Origin: Lentisphaerota bacterium
Lineage (GTDB): Bacteria > Verrucomicrobiota > Lentisphaeria > Oligosphaerales > JABHEG01
DNA: 64,000 nt
Assembly (NCBI GenBank): GCA_018676675.1
Contig: JABHEG010000015.1
Coordinates: 1 to 64,000 of the forward strand
Direction of reading: 5' to 3'
A program made the position numbers and the translations under genes. The notes below the pieces were generated by a model. It made no database searches. It was not told the DNA's origin and saw nothing but the letters and a program-made list of their open reading frames with translations. Shown piece after piece: positions 9,688 to 18,500 of this stretch; within the stretch, counting starts at the first letter, position 1, and each line of letters opens with the position of its first letter.

Positions 9688-11483
9688 TGCTTGCCTCCTC
9701 CAGCCAAATCTGTGGTGATGGCATTGAAGAAACGAACGCAGTCCCGGGCTTCGGGCATGGAATCAAGCCAGTCATAGGAGAACTCGAGCCCGAACATGAC
9801 GGGCCGGATCCCCAGGCGATGGATTTCGCGGAATACCTCCTCTGACCGCCCAGCACCACGTCCCCACGGGACATCGTGACCCTCCGGGCTGAGCTTATGC
9901 AAATCGTGCATCTGCAGGGTGATGAGGCGGTCCTTTAGCAGCCGAAGACCGGCGATTGGGTCAATCCCTGCTCGCATCCAGTAGCCGAGATCGGCACAAG
10001 CTCCCAGGCGCTTGCTGCGCCCCTTGCAGGCTTCCAGAACACCCTCAGGCCGACCGTAGACAGGAGACTGTTTCGGGCCGTGATTGTGGAGGCCGACTTT
10101 GATGTCGTACAAATCGCAAAAGCGCTCAATGGTGTCCAACGCCTCAACTGCGGGTTCCGACATGAAGGTCTCAATCCCGAGCTTGCGCCCAAATTCAAAG
10201 ACCTTCCGACATTCCTCTTCATCCGCCGGTATGCTCTGGATGTAGTACGTCAACAGACGCACCCCCGCTTCGTCGAGTTTCGCCCGGATCGCCGCCACAT
10301 CCGCATCCGTAAGCTGCAGGTTCATTCGTTTGGGAATGTCTGCGCTCACCTTCTGGAAGCTCAGTCCGCCGATGTAGGGCAGGCCAAGCTCCGCCGTCTT
10401 GTCCACGGCCTCGAAAAATGTGTACTTGTGGAATGTGTAGGCCTCGATCCCAAGACGCCAGCCAAGGGCTTCCTGGGTGCGCAGCTCCTGTGTCAGCAGG
10501 GCACTGGGAATGGTGGGGGACGGCAGGTCGCCCAGGGCGAACTGGAGTGCGCCTAGATAGAATGTCAGCATCTTGGCGTCCCAGAACACACGCGGATTGT
10601 GGGCGATGGTCGAGTAGAACACGCGGCCACGCCCGTAATTGCGTACCCAGGCCAGAGCGTAGTCATCGTCCTGGCGGAAGCGCTTTATGCGTTCGACGCC
10701 CTGAAGACGGGCGCTCTGTTCATTGTCGATGCTCAGAAGAACCCGGACCCTCTTGCGCGAATAGGCGTTACGGAAGCGAAAGAACTCATCGGCATACTCG
10801 AAGTCCTTGCCGCCAAAGAGTCGATTCAGCGGGTGCGAGCGGTCGTCCAGATGGACAAGGATGCGTTCGTCAGCAGCCTGATGGCTGGCCCCCCGAGCTC
10901 CCAGCATGCGCCCGAACTCGGCCCAGTCCTCGTGTGCTCCCGGCCAGCGCGTGAACGCAACCGAGGTCCCATGCACCCCCAGGAGCCCGCCACCCCCATA
11001 GACGAACTGAACCAGATTGCGGCGCAGCTCGGGATCCTCGAATTGGTTGCCGACCGTGTTGTTGAAGAATACGGCGTCGAACGTGCGTAAACTCTCATCT
11101 CGGAACACATTTGGGTCACGGCTGACCGTTGTCTCAAAGGCCCCCGTCCGCTTCCCCATCAGCGTAAAGGCAACGTTGGCTGTCCCGATTGAGCCGTGTC
11201 CCCCGTATCCCACGTTGACGTCATAGATGAGCAATCGCCGCGGCTGTTGCGGTTTCACGAGGGCCTTCTGTGGCAGGGCTGCCTCGATTCGTTTCCGTTC
11301 CGCAGGCGTGGGTTCACGCGGAGCTGCGATCACCGCACTGGGAAGAGCCACCAGCAGCCCGAACACCACTGCAGCGAAACATGCCGACGTCCACGGTGAG
11401 ATGCACACACGACGTCCTCTCGTGCCGCTGAGATGCTCAATGAGACGCTGGTCGCGTCTCCCCAACCAAGTGATCCAGTTCAT
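9684..11483 (-). CDS. ThuA-like domain fused to sugar phosphate isomerase/epimerase-like TIM barrel
   Basis: About 599 residues from the ATG at 11483, which has GAGGAG about 7 bases upstream; longer frames to 11846 lack this. A hydrophobic export segment (CFAAVVFGLLVALPSAVIA) follows about 30 polar residues. The ThuA-like part (about 60-310) shows RRLLIYDVNVGYGGHGS, FDAVFFNNTVG and YGGGGLLGVHGTS. The C-terminal part (about 330-590) is an AP-endonuclease-2/xylose-isomerase-like barrel, with metal-ligand-type segments VGLHNHGPKQSPVYGRPEG, CADLGYWMRAG and LITLQMHDLH. Both domains often occur as neighbours in sugar catabolic loci; here they are one chain. Its stop overlaps the next gene's GTG. 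Confidence 0.88.
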   Translation of the reverse strand: MNWITWLGRRDQRLIEHLSGTRGRRVCISPWTSACFAAVVFGLLVALPSAVIAAPREPTPAERKRIEAALPQKALVKPQQPRRLLIYDVNVGYGGHGSIGTANVAFTLMGKRTGAFETTVSRDPNVFRDESLRTFDAVFFNNTVGNQFEDPELRRNLVQFVYGGGGLLGVHGTSVAFTRWPGAHEDWAEFGRMLGARGASHQAADERILVHLDDRSHPLNRLFGGKDFEYADEFFRFRNAYSRKRVRVLLSIDNEQSARLQGVERIKRFRQDDDYALAWVRNYGRGRVFYSTIAHNPRVFWDAKMLTFYLGALQFALGDLPSPTIPSALLTQELRTQEALGWRLGIEAYTFHKYTFFEAVDKTAELGLPYIGGLSFQKVSADIPKRMNLQLTDADVAAIRAKLDEAGVRLLTYYIQSIPADEEECRKVFEFGRKLGIETFMSEPAVEALDTIERFCDLYDIKVGLHNHGPKQSPVYGRPEGVLEACKGRSKRLGACADLGYWMRAGIDPIAGLRLLKDRLITLQMHDLHKLSPEGHDVPWGRGAGRSEEVFREIHRLGIRPVMFGLEFSYDWLDSMPEARDCVRFFNAITTDLAGGGKQ

Positions 11484-11655
11484 CGTCGCGCTCCTCGTCA
11501 CAGCGGTCACTGCCGGCTTTCCGGCTCGCACGCCTTGGGTAGATGGAGAGAATATCGCGTCACGCGCGGCGCTCGGCAAACCTTGGGTGTCCTTTGCATC
11601 CTGAACCAGCCTAAGGTACGTTCTCCATGACACTCGGGACTCGGGAGCTACCCTC

Positions 11656-13050
11656 ATGCGGAACCTTGCTTTCCTCGGCCTCCTCTGTGCGGGGCTGGTA
11701 CATACCGGTATTGCAGTCCCCGGCGCAGCCATATCCATTCCCGGAATCCCACACGTACAGCAGAAGCCGGATTTTTGCGGAGAAGCATGCGCGGAGATGG
11801 TCCTCCGGAAGCTAGGGCATGACATCTCACAGAACGACGTCTTCAATGCGGCTGGACTCGATCCTGTTCTGGGCCGGGGTTGCTACACACCGGAGCTGAA
11901 ACGCGCTTTGGCCGCCCTGGGGTTCAAGACCGGACAGACCTGGTACGTCGTCCCCGCAGACAAGCCGCCCGCCGTCAGAGACCAGTGGAAGGTCTTGCAC
12001 GGCGACCTGACCAAAGGCGTCCCCTCAATCGTCTGCATGCGGGCGGGGACGAATGAGCACTTCCGGTTGGTGGTGGGCTACGATCCGGGGAAGGACACGG
12101 TCCTTTACCATGAACCAGCAGCGGCGGAAGGCGCTTACCGTGAGTTGGCCCTCGACAAGTTCCTGGATGCCTGGCCCCTGAAGTACAAGCGGAAACGCTG
12201 GACCATTGTCCGCCTGCGCATGGAGCCGGGAACCATCGCGGAACGCCCTGCGATCGCCGGCTTCAGTGCCGCCGACTACGCGCAACACATCATGCAGTTG
12301 AGAGAGAAGATTGGGAAAGACAGCGGCTTCACTGTCGTGGTCCAGAAGCCGTTTGTGGTCATTGGTGACGAGAACCCGAAGGCGGTCAGACTCCGGGCCG
12401 AACGCACAGTCAAATGGGCAACCAAGCGCCTGAAGGATCTCTATTTCGACAAGGACCCCGCGGATATCATCGATATCTGGCTGTTCAAGGACAAGGCCAG
12501 CTACCGCAAGCACACGTGGGAACTCTTCAGAGATCGTCCGGACACGCCCTTCGGTTACGCCTCCAGCACCCATCATGCGCTGATCATGAATATCGCCACC
12601 GGAGGGGGGACGCTCGTGCACGAGATCGTCCACCCATTCGTCGATGCGAACTTCCCGTCGTGCCCGGCATGGTTCAACGAAGGGCTCGGATCTCTATACG
12701 AACAGTCTTCAGCGCGCAACGGACGCATTGTGGGCCTGACCAACTGGCGTCTGGATGGTCTCCAGAAGGCCATCCGTAGGAAGAGCGTGCCCTCCTTCAA
12801 GACGCTGACCGGAACATCGACCCGGGAATTTTACGACGAGGATCTCGGCACGAACTACGCCCAGGCGCGCTACCTGTGCTACTATCTGCAGGAGAAGGGA
12901 CTCCTGAAGGGCTTCTATCACACGTTCCGACGGAATGCCACAGAGGATCCCAGCGGGTACAGGACGCTGAAGAACGTGCTCGGGGTAGAGGACATGGGCG
13001 CGTTCAAGGCGCAGTGGGAAGCCTACGTTCTCAAGCTCCGGTTCCCATGA
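11656..13050 (+). CDS. Secreted C39-like domain fused to HExxH (gluzincin-type) peptidase domain
   Basis: 464 residues with a signal peptide (MRNLAFLGLLCAGLVHTG). Residues about 28-190 match the C39-like cysteine peptidase fold: catalytic-type Cys41 in DFCGEACAEM and His135 in NEHFRLVVGYD. Residues about 225-460 are a zinc metallopeptidase-like domain with HEIVH at 322-326 and the downstream Glu in WFNEGLGSLYE (342), followed by YAQARYLCYYLQEKG, as in DUF1570-like gluzincins. The gene stands alone, divergent from the ThuA operon and convergent with the next gene. Whether both sites are active, and on what, cannot be told. Confidence 0.85.
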   Translation: MRNLAFLGLLCAGLVHTGIAVPGAAISIPGIPHVQQKPDFCGEACAEMVLRKLGHDISQNDVFNAAGLDPVLGRGCYTPELKRALAALGFKTGQTWYVVPADKPPAVRDQWKVLHGDLTKGVPSIVCMRAGTNEHFRLVVGYDPGKDTVLYHEPAAAEGAYRELALDKFLDAWPLKYKRKRWTIVRLRMEPGTIAERPAIAGFSAADYAQHIMQLREKIGKDSGFTVVVQKPFVVIGDENPKAVRLRAERTVKWATKRLKDLYFDKDPADIIDIWLFKDKASYRKHTWELFRDRPDTPFGYASSTHHALIMNIATGGGTLVHEIVHPFVDANFPSCPAWFNEGLGSLYEQSSARNGRIVGLTNWRLDGLQKAIRRKSVPSFKTLTGTSTREFYDEDLGTNYAQARYLCYYLQEKGLLKGFYHTFRRNATEDPSGYRTLKNVLGVEDMGAFKAQWEAYVLKLRFP

Positions 13051-13060
13051 GCGTGCACGG

Positions 13061-13091
13061 AAAACCGGGGAGAACTGCCACAGCGCCCCGG
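13061..13091 (-). terminator. Candidate intrinsic terminator
   Basis: Between two convergent genes. Read leftward, CCGGGG (13091-13086) and CCCCGG (13070-13065) form a 6-bp stem with a 15-base loop, followed by TTTT. The position directly after the leftward gene's stop fits. The stem is short, so this is tentative. Confidence 0.4.
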
Positions 13092-13099
13092 AATATTCC

Positions 13100-14827
13100 T
13101 CAACGGTTGCGGGGGGAAGCCTCGTCGACGTCGTCCGCATCGAGCTTGATCACTCTCAGGAAACGGATGAACGCATCTCCTGTGGTGCCCCGAATCCGCA
13201 AGTCAGGCCCTGTGTACCCCGTGCCGGGGAAATGGGCATCCCTGAGAATGAAGGTCACCGTCCGTGCCTTCCCGGTGCTGCCGCACACCACCTTACGGGT
13301 GCTCCAACTGCCCTGAGCACCGTGGTACTCCAGAACCCAGACCGACGCATCCCGATCGACATACGTGACCTTCACAGCAACGGCATGTGGTCCGCCCGAA
13401 AGAAACGCGTCTGCCACGCCGAACACCATGCGGGTCTGCCCAGTCTCCACAGAGGTCTTGCGGGCTGTGTAGTCGTAAAGATGCTCACGGTGGAACTCGA
13501 ACATCTGCTCCGGGACATTCACCCGTTCGGCAGGCTCAGTTCGAGCCCCGTCAACGTCACGCTGGTACACCCAACGTTCGAAATTCTTGACCGGAATCGC
13601 CTTCTTCCACTGGCGGTTCGCGCGATCCGGCACGTAACTCTCCCGCAGGTAACACCAAGCGTCCGGTGCGGTTCGTGCGCTCTTGCCCAACTCAAGTGCC
13701 ATGTAATGCAGCAACGGAGGGTTGACCAGCCATCGGTCCCCCTCCGCCCACACGAAATTCCGTCGCATCTGCAGCATCCTCAGCGTCGATTCACGGTAAC
13801 GGTGCGGAAATGTCTCGATCGGCCCAAACCGCGCCTCATGGTTCCGCGTGTATTCTTCGTTCTCATCCCCGGAGGCCCGATTCTCGGCGATCAGCGGATT
13901 CGTCTCATTGACCACCAGGTACCCACTGTGATCCAGCGTCTGCCCCAGCATTGGGTTAGGGACATGAAGCATGTAGTGCTCCACAAACCCGTTGCGCTGC
14001 CCCATCCCGAGTTCCAGAGCAAGAGCCATGTCGCGTTCCTGGTGCGATACGTTGCAGAGCTTGTACTCGACCCCGGCAAAGGCCTCGGCCCAGGCCCGGA
14101 GACGCTCCTCGTAGAATTGCCGTTGTGCTGTGCCCGGTTTGGGCCCGATCCCTTCCTCGCCGCGGGAAGCTGAACGCAGATGCAGATAGCAGAGATCGAG
14201 CTCCTTCATGCGCGGGATGCCACTCTCACCGAACGCCCGTACCATCCGCACGTAGCGCTCGTGGTAGCCCGGGCTGTAGATGTCCATGTTGACCACTTGG
14301 AAGGGAATCGACCGGTTGGGGCGCTCCTCGACAAGGGCAACGCCGTGCCCCTGCATCCAGAGGGGGGCTGTCCCCGGTGTCGTTCGGACAACCGTGCGGT
14401 CCTGGATGCTCTTGAAATAGCGGGTCTCCCAGACCGACGCTCCCAACCCCATTTTGACCGCATACTTCCCCTCTCCTGAGGCGTTGAGGATCTTCTTCCG
14501 CACAATGGAGAAGTCGAACGTTCCCTCCGCGGCCTCCACCTGCCGCCAACTCACCCGGACTGAGCGCTGGATCCGCGTGGGGAGTCGGTCGCCGACCTTC
14601 TTCTCGGAAATGCTGATCCCGCTGTAGGGCGCGGCCTTCACCCAAGGCGGCAGGGACCAGTCATCACCGTCTACGATATGGTCCTTCTCCTGCCAGGGAT
14701 GAAAGTGGTATTCGGTTTGAAAGAGCCGATCGGCCTTCGCGACAAAAGCCTCTTTGGGGCTGTCCGGAGCAGCGTAGCCGGTTACCGCGAGCAGAAAGAC
14801 AACCAGAAGTACTTCAGCACGCGTCAT
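13100..14827 (-). CDS. Exported glycoside-hydrolase-like TIM-barrel protein
   Basis: About 575 residues. The ATG at 14827 has AAGGAG 6 bases upstream and opens a signal peptide (TRAEVLLVVFLLAVTGYAA). Segments such as RVSWRQVEAAEGTFDFSIV, NMDIYSPGYHERYVRMVRAFGE and SGYLVVNETNPLIAENR resemble GH42-like or related beta-galactosidase/agarase barrels, where the protein reads 'if I were to travel along the barrel strands'. The C-terminal about 130 residues (TRMVFGVADAFLSGGPHAV onward) look like a beta-sandwich module. Catalytic acids could not be assigned, so the class is tentative. It is monocistronic by appearance. Confidence 0.72.
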   Translation of the reverse strand: MTRAEVLLVVFLLAVTGYAAPDSPKEAFVAKADRLFQTEYHFHPWQEKDHIVDGDDWSLPPWVKAAPYSGISISEKKVGDRLPTRIQRSVRVSWRQVEAAEGTFDFSIVRKKILNASGEGKYAVKMGLGASVWETRYFKSIQDRTVVRTTPGTAPLWMQGHGVALVEERPNRSIPFQVVNMDIYSPGYHERYVRMVRAFGESGIPRMKELDLCYLHLRSASRGEEGIGPKPGTAQRQFYEERLRAWAEAFAGVEYKLCNVSHQERDMALALELGMGQRNGFVEHYMLHVPNPMLGQTLDHSGYLVVNETNPLIAENRASGDENEEYTRNHEARFGPIETFPHRYRESTLRMLQMRRNFVWAEGDRWLVNPPLLHYMALELGKSARTAPDAWCYLRESYVPDRANRQWKKAIPVKNFERWVYQRDVDGARTEPAERVNVPEQMFEFHREHLYDYTARKTSVETGQTRMVFGVADAFLSGGPHAVAVKVTYVDRDASVWVLEYHGAQGSWSTRKVVCGSTGKARTVTFILRDAHFPGTGYTGPDLRIRGTTGDAFIRFLRVIKLDADDVDEASPRNR

Positions 14828-15504
14828 CGACAACTCCTTCGGCAAACCCGGTGAATAATAGCGGCGACGATGGGGAGGGGGCCAGAGGGCGGTCTCGCTG
14901 ACCACTTCCGGTTTCCATACCTTTCATAGAACGTCTGACAGCACCTGAGCATCTGCACCTCCATATGGTCCAGGCAGTGTTGCTTCTCGGTCCGAGTAGG
15001 GTCGAACCATGGTCGCGTGCAGCAACTGGTTGACCAGCCTCAGAGCTCCTTCCGCGGGAGCTCAAGGACCGGGAAACGGGCGGACACCAGGGAACCCACG
15101 CAGGCCCCGCGTTGGCTGCTTCGGGACCGCCCAGACGGCCGTGACCGCGTTCCCGGGCATCGTCGTTGGCGGCCCGGGCGGAGAATCGCGAAGAATGGTC
15201 CGCCCGTAAGGGTTGCCAGGAAACAGTGCCCGGCCTGCGGCTTACCGACCCCTGGCGCGGGAGCATTCCGGCCGCCTCGGTACGTACGTCTGTACGCACC
15301 AAGGTCCCCGAAACACTTCCACATCCAGGCATCAGCAAGGGGTGGGCCCGCTATTTGCGCCCGCCGCCACTAGCTTGGCTTCGTTCCGGAACATCCCGGG
15401 TCGACGACGACCTGGAGTCACTTCTCAGCCTCTGTTCTCACACCATTTCACCAATCTCAGATCCCGAATCTTGCATCTCGAATCCCCGCCTTGTTTTACA
15501 TCCG
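14828..15504. other. Gene-free, hairpin-rich stretch
   Basis: No convincing gene in 677 bases. Visible structure: a perfect 7-bp hairpin GAGCTCC/GGAGCTC at 15043-15049 and 15057-15063; a 10-bp inverted repeat ACGGGCGGAC/GTCCGCCCGT at 15076-15085 and 15198-15207; and the hairpin at 15275-15304 listed separately. Short open frames here read as low-complexity Arg/Pro/Gly and have no ribosome site. Confidence 0.6.
15268..15304. repeat. Second copy of a dispersed hairpin motif
   Basis: 15275-15287 pairs with 15292-15304 (11 of 13 positions) around a 4-base loop. Positions 15268-15303 match 357-392 at 27 of 36 bases, including an exact 12-mer GTACGCACCAAG at 15292-15303 and 381-392. Both copies lie in gene-free, structured DNA, which suggests a diverged repeat family rather than chance. 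Confidence 0.55.
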
Positions 15505-18500
15505 TCATTGCTCCGGACTGTCTTCGATTTTGAGCTTGCGCTCGTGGGCGTTGCCGCGCAGTTCGGGGGCATACATGGCGCGGATCGTGGTGGGGAGGGC
15601 ACTGAACCGACCTGGGGTCTCGGCTCGCACGCGGTAGCTGAGACTGTGTCTTCCGCGCCCCAGTCGACGGACAAAAAAGCAGACCTTCTCGTCTCGGAAC
15701 TCGGCGTAGGCTCCCATGTCGTTGCCGTTGTATCCGCTCCTCAGGTCAACCGGCTCGACGCCAGCGGGCTTCATGTCCTCGAGGATGATGTACTCGTAGT
15801 CATTCTTGCTCTCAACGATGAGTTCCACTTCGACAAGTTGGCCGCTGGATACGGTCCCCTCCGGAGGGAGTTTTGTGCGTCTGTATGTCTCGACCTTTTG
15901 CCGTACTGCCTGACCGCGGGAGCCGGCTGCGTCGACTGACGCCGCAAGCCGGTCAAGTCGGTAGAATTCCCGACTTATCCTGACTTCAAGCCCGGTGGCT
16001 TCGATGGGGTCCTCAAGGGTGAAGACACTCAGGTATGCATTGGCGTAGAGCGGGGTGTTTCCGGTCTTGATGAACTCCACCGTGCGGCGTCCGGCGGCGA
16101 CATCCGGCCCCCTGACGACAAGCGTGTTGTCGAAGGTCAGCAGGTTCTCTTTGGTCACGGTGACATCCAGGGCTTGACGCCCGTCGAGGAGCACCTGGAC
16201 CCGGGCATTGGGTTCGGATTCGCCGGTTCCAGCCAGGTAGTCGCAGAAGGCCTCGATGCACAGAGCGCTGTCGCGGGTCGAGTTCCAGTAAGACGCGTGT
16301 TTGCGGTTGTTGAGCAGGTACTTGACCACGCGGGAGGCCGTTTGGCCCTTGGGCTCAACGAGGCTCAGGAGCTTGAGGTAGTGAGCGTGGGCCTCGATCT
16401 CGCTCCCGTACCAAAACCACCAGTACCCACTATTCGGCAGGTCCAGGTAGGCCGTCTGGTTTTCCTCATCATTCTTCAGGTACTGCTCGACGTTGCGCTT
16501 CAGCATGGCGGTTTCGGTTGTATGGCCCTGTCCATGGAACGCGACACCCAGCATGGCCAGGGAATAGACGGAGAGGCGTGTACGGTCCCTGTAGAGGTGC
16601 CCGCGCATCTCGGCGTCCTGCAGATCTGCCTGGGCCAGGACGGCATAAACGAACGCATCGAGGTTACCGGCATCCCGCTTGAACGGGCGCTCCGGCTCGG
16701 CCGCCTCGCCGCGCTGCAGCTTGCGGAGTTCCTCCGCCTGGTAACGTGTCAGCCAGTCAACGCCGTGCTTGAGGATCCCCGGCACGATCGCCACCTCATT
16801 CTGCTGCGCTAGCAGCAAGCCACGCACGACGATTCCGGTCGTGTGTGGGTAGGATCGCTCCCCATAGCCGCTGAACCATCCCCAGCCGCCATCGGACAGC
16901 TGCATGTTGGTCAGGTCCTGCACACCGTCTTTGACCATCTCTGAAAGGGTGGCCTCGTCGAACGTGACCGGCAGGTTCTTGCGTTTCCACTGCTTAGCCC
17001 GCTCGGTGGCTTTGCCCAATTCCTGGGCGTTGAGGTTGGTCGTTTTGGCTGCGATCTCGCTGAGCGACAGATTCATGCGCTTCAGCGCGTTCTGGACCAT
17101 GACCGTGGGCAGGAAGCGGTTGAGGGTCTGTTCGGTACACCCGTACGGGTAGCCGGCCAGATACGGAAGGGCATCGACCATAGCCATTGCGAGGGTCGGC
17201 GAGAAGCGGACCTTGAGGCGCGATGCTCCCGGACGACGGGCTTCCGGAACATTGAATGTCAGTGTTCCTCGCTTGTCCTCAGGGCGTAGCGACAGGCAAC
17301 CCGCAATCATCTTGTCCATGCCGTGGACGAAGACCGGGAAGCGCATCTCCATGGCGTCTGACTCCTCGTCGGTCAGTGCTTTCATGCGCACGATCGCTTC
17401 GCCTTCGCTCTTCGCGGTCACCCGCCAGTCCACCCGGGCCTCACCCCTGGGCTGGATGCGGACCGTTCGTTCGGCGGACGATGTCAGCTCGAGATTGTTC
17501 CCGTCGAGTTCCAGCTGAACAGTAACGAGCTTCTGGCTGTCCAGGTAGTTGTGCACGTTGGCCGAGAGAACGACCTCATCCTTCTCGATGAAGAAGCGCG
17601 GGGCCTGCATTCGCAGAAGCAGGTCCTTGGCTGTGATCACTTCGGCTCGTCCCTGGCCGACCCGCGTGCCATGGCCGACGGCCCACGTCTTGACGACCCA
17701 CGTGGTGAGACTGTCCGGGAAGGATACCGGAATTGTCGCTTCGCCGTTGGTGTTTGTCTCCAGCGTTCCCACCCACAGCGCGGTGTCCGCAAAATCACTG
17801 CGCACAGTGGGGGTCACCAATCCGTCCGCCCCTCTGCCTCCGGCTCCCGACGCGGGGGCGGCGGCCATGGCCATTGCCATCTGTGCGCCGCCGCCCATGC
17901 CGCCGCCATCGTTGGCTACTGCGCCGAAGCTGGCGGCCTTTGCCACCCGCACACTCAGCCCTCTGCCGCCCCTTGGTCTCCCTCCTCCATTGCCTGGGAG
18001 GGCGCCTTCCAGCGCCGCCCAACTGCCTCTGTTACCGTCCTCATCTGCAATCATGTGCCCGAAGGCTCCGAGGGAGCGCATGCCTTGCTCCCCATGTTTG
18101 AGGAGGCTATGCAGGATCCGGGGGATACTCGACTCGGTGCGCGGACGGTGGGGTCTGCGCCATTTCCAGAAGAACTCTCTGATTTCCGGGACGTTCCCCC
18201 CGCCGGAGATGTACTCGACACTCTTGTCATAGATGGTCAGAGCGGCCGTTCCGGAGAAGGGCTTTCCGTCAATGTCTGTAAGCCGGATTCGGACGTTGCC
18301 TTTGCTCCCGGGACGGAAGCGCGGGGCGGAGGGTGTTACATCGACGTTGAGGATGCGCTTTTTCGGGGGCACGACCAGTTCGCGTGTCTCTGAATAGACA
18401 CGGCCGTCACTGATCGTCAGGCCTTCCATGAAGATGTTGGGCATGTCCACCCGAGTAATGGCGACGGTCTCGACGCGGCTCTTGGCGCTCATGCGGAGCA

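Noticed and set aside
14995..15030. tRNA T-arm-like GGTTCGACCC on the minus strand
   Set aside because: Flanking bases do not make a T stem and no acceptor or anticodon arm is present.
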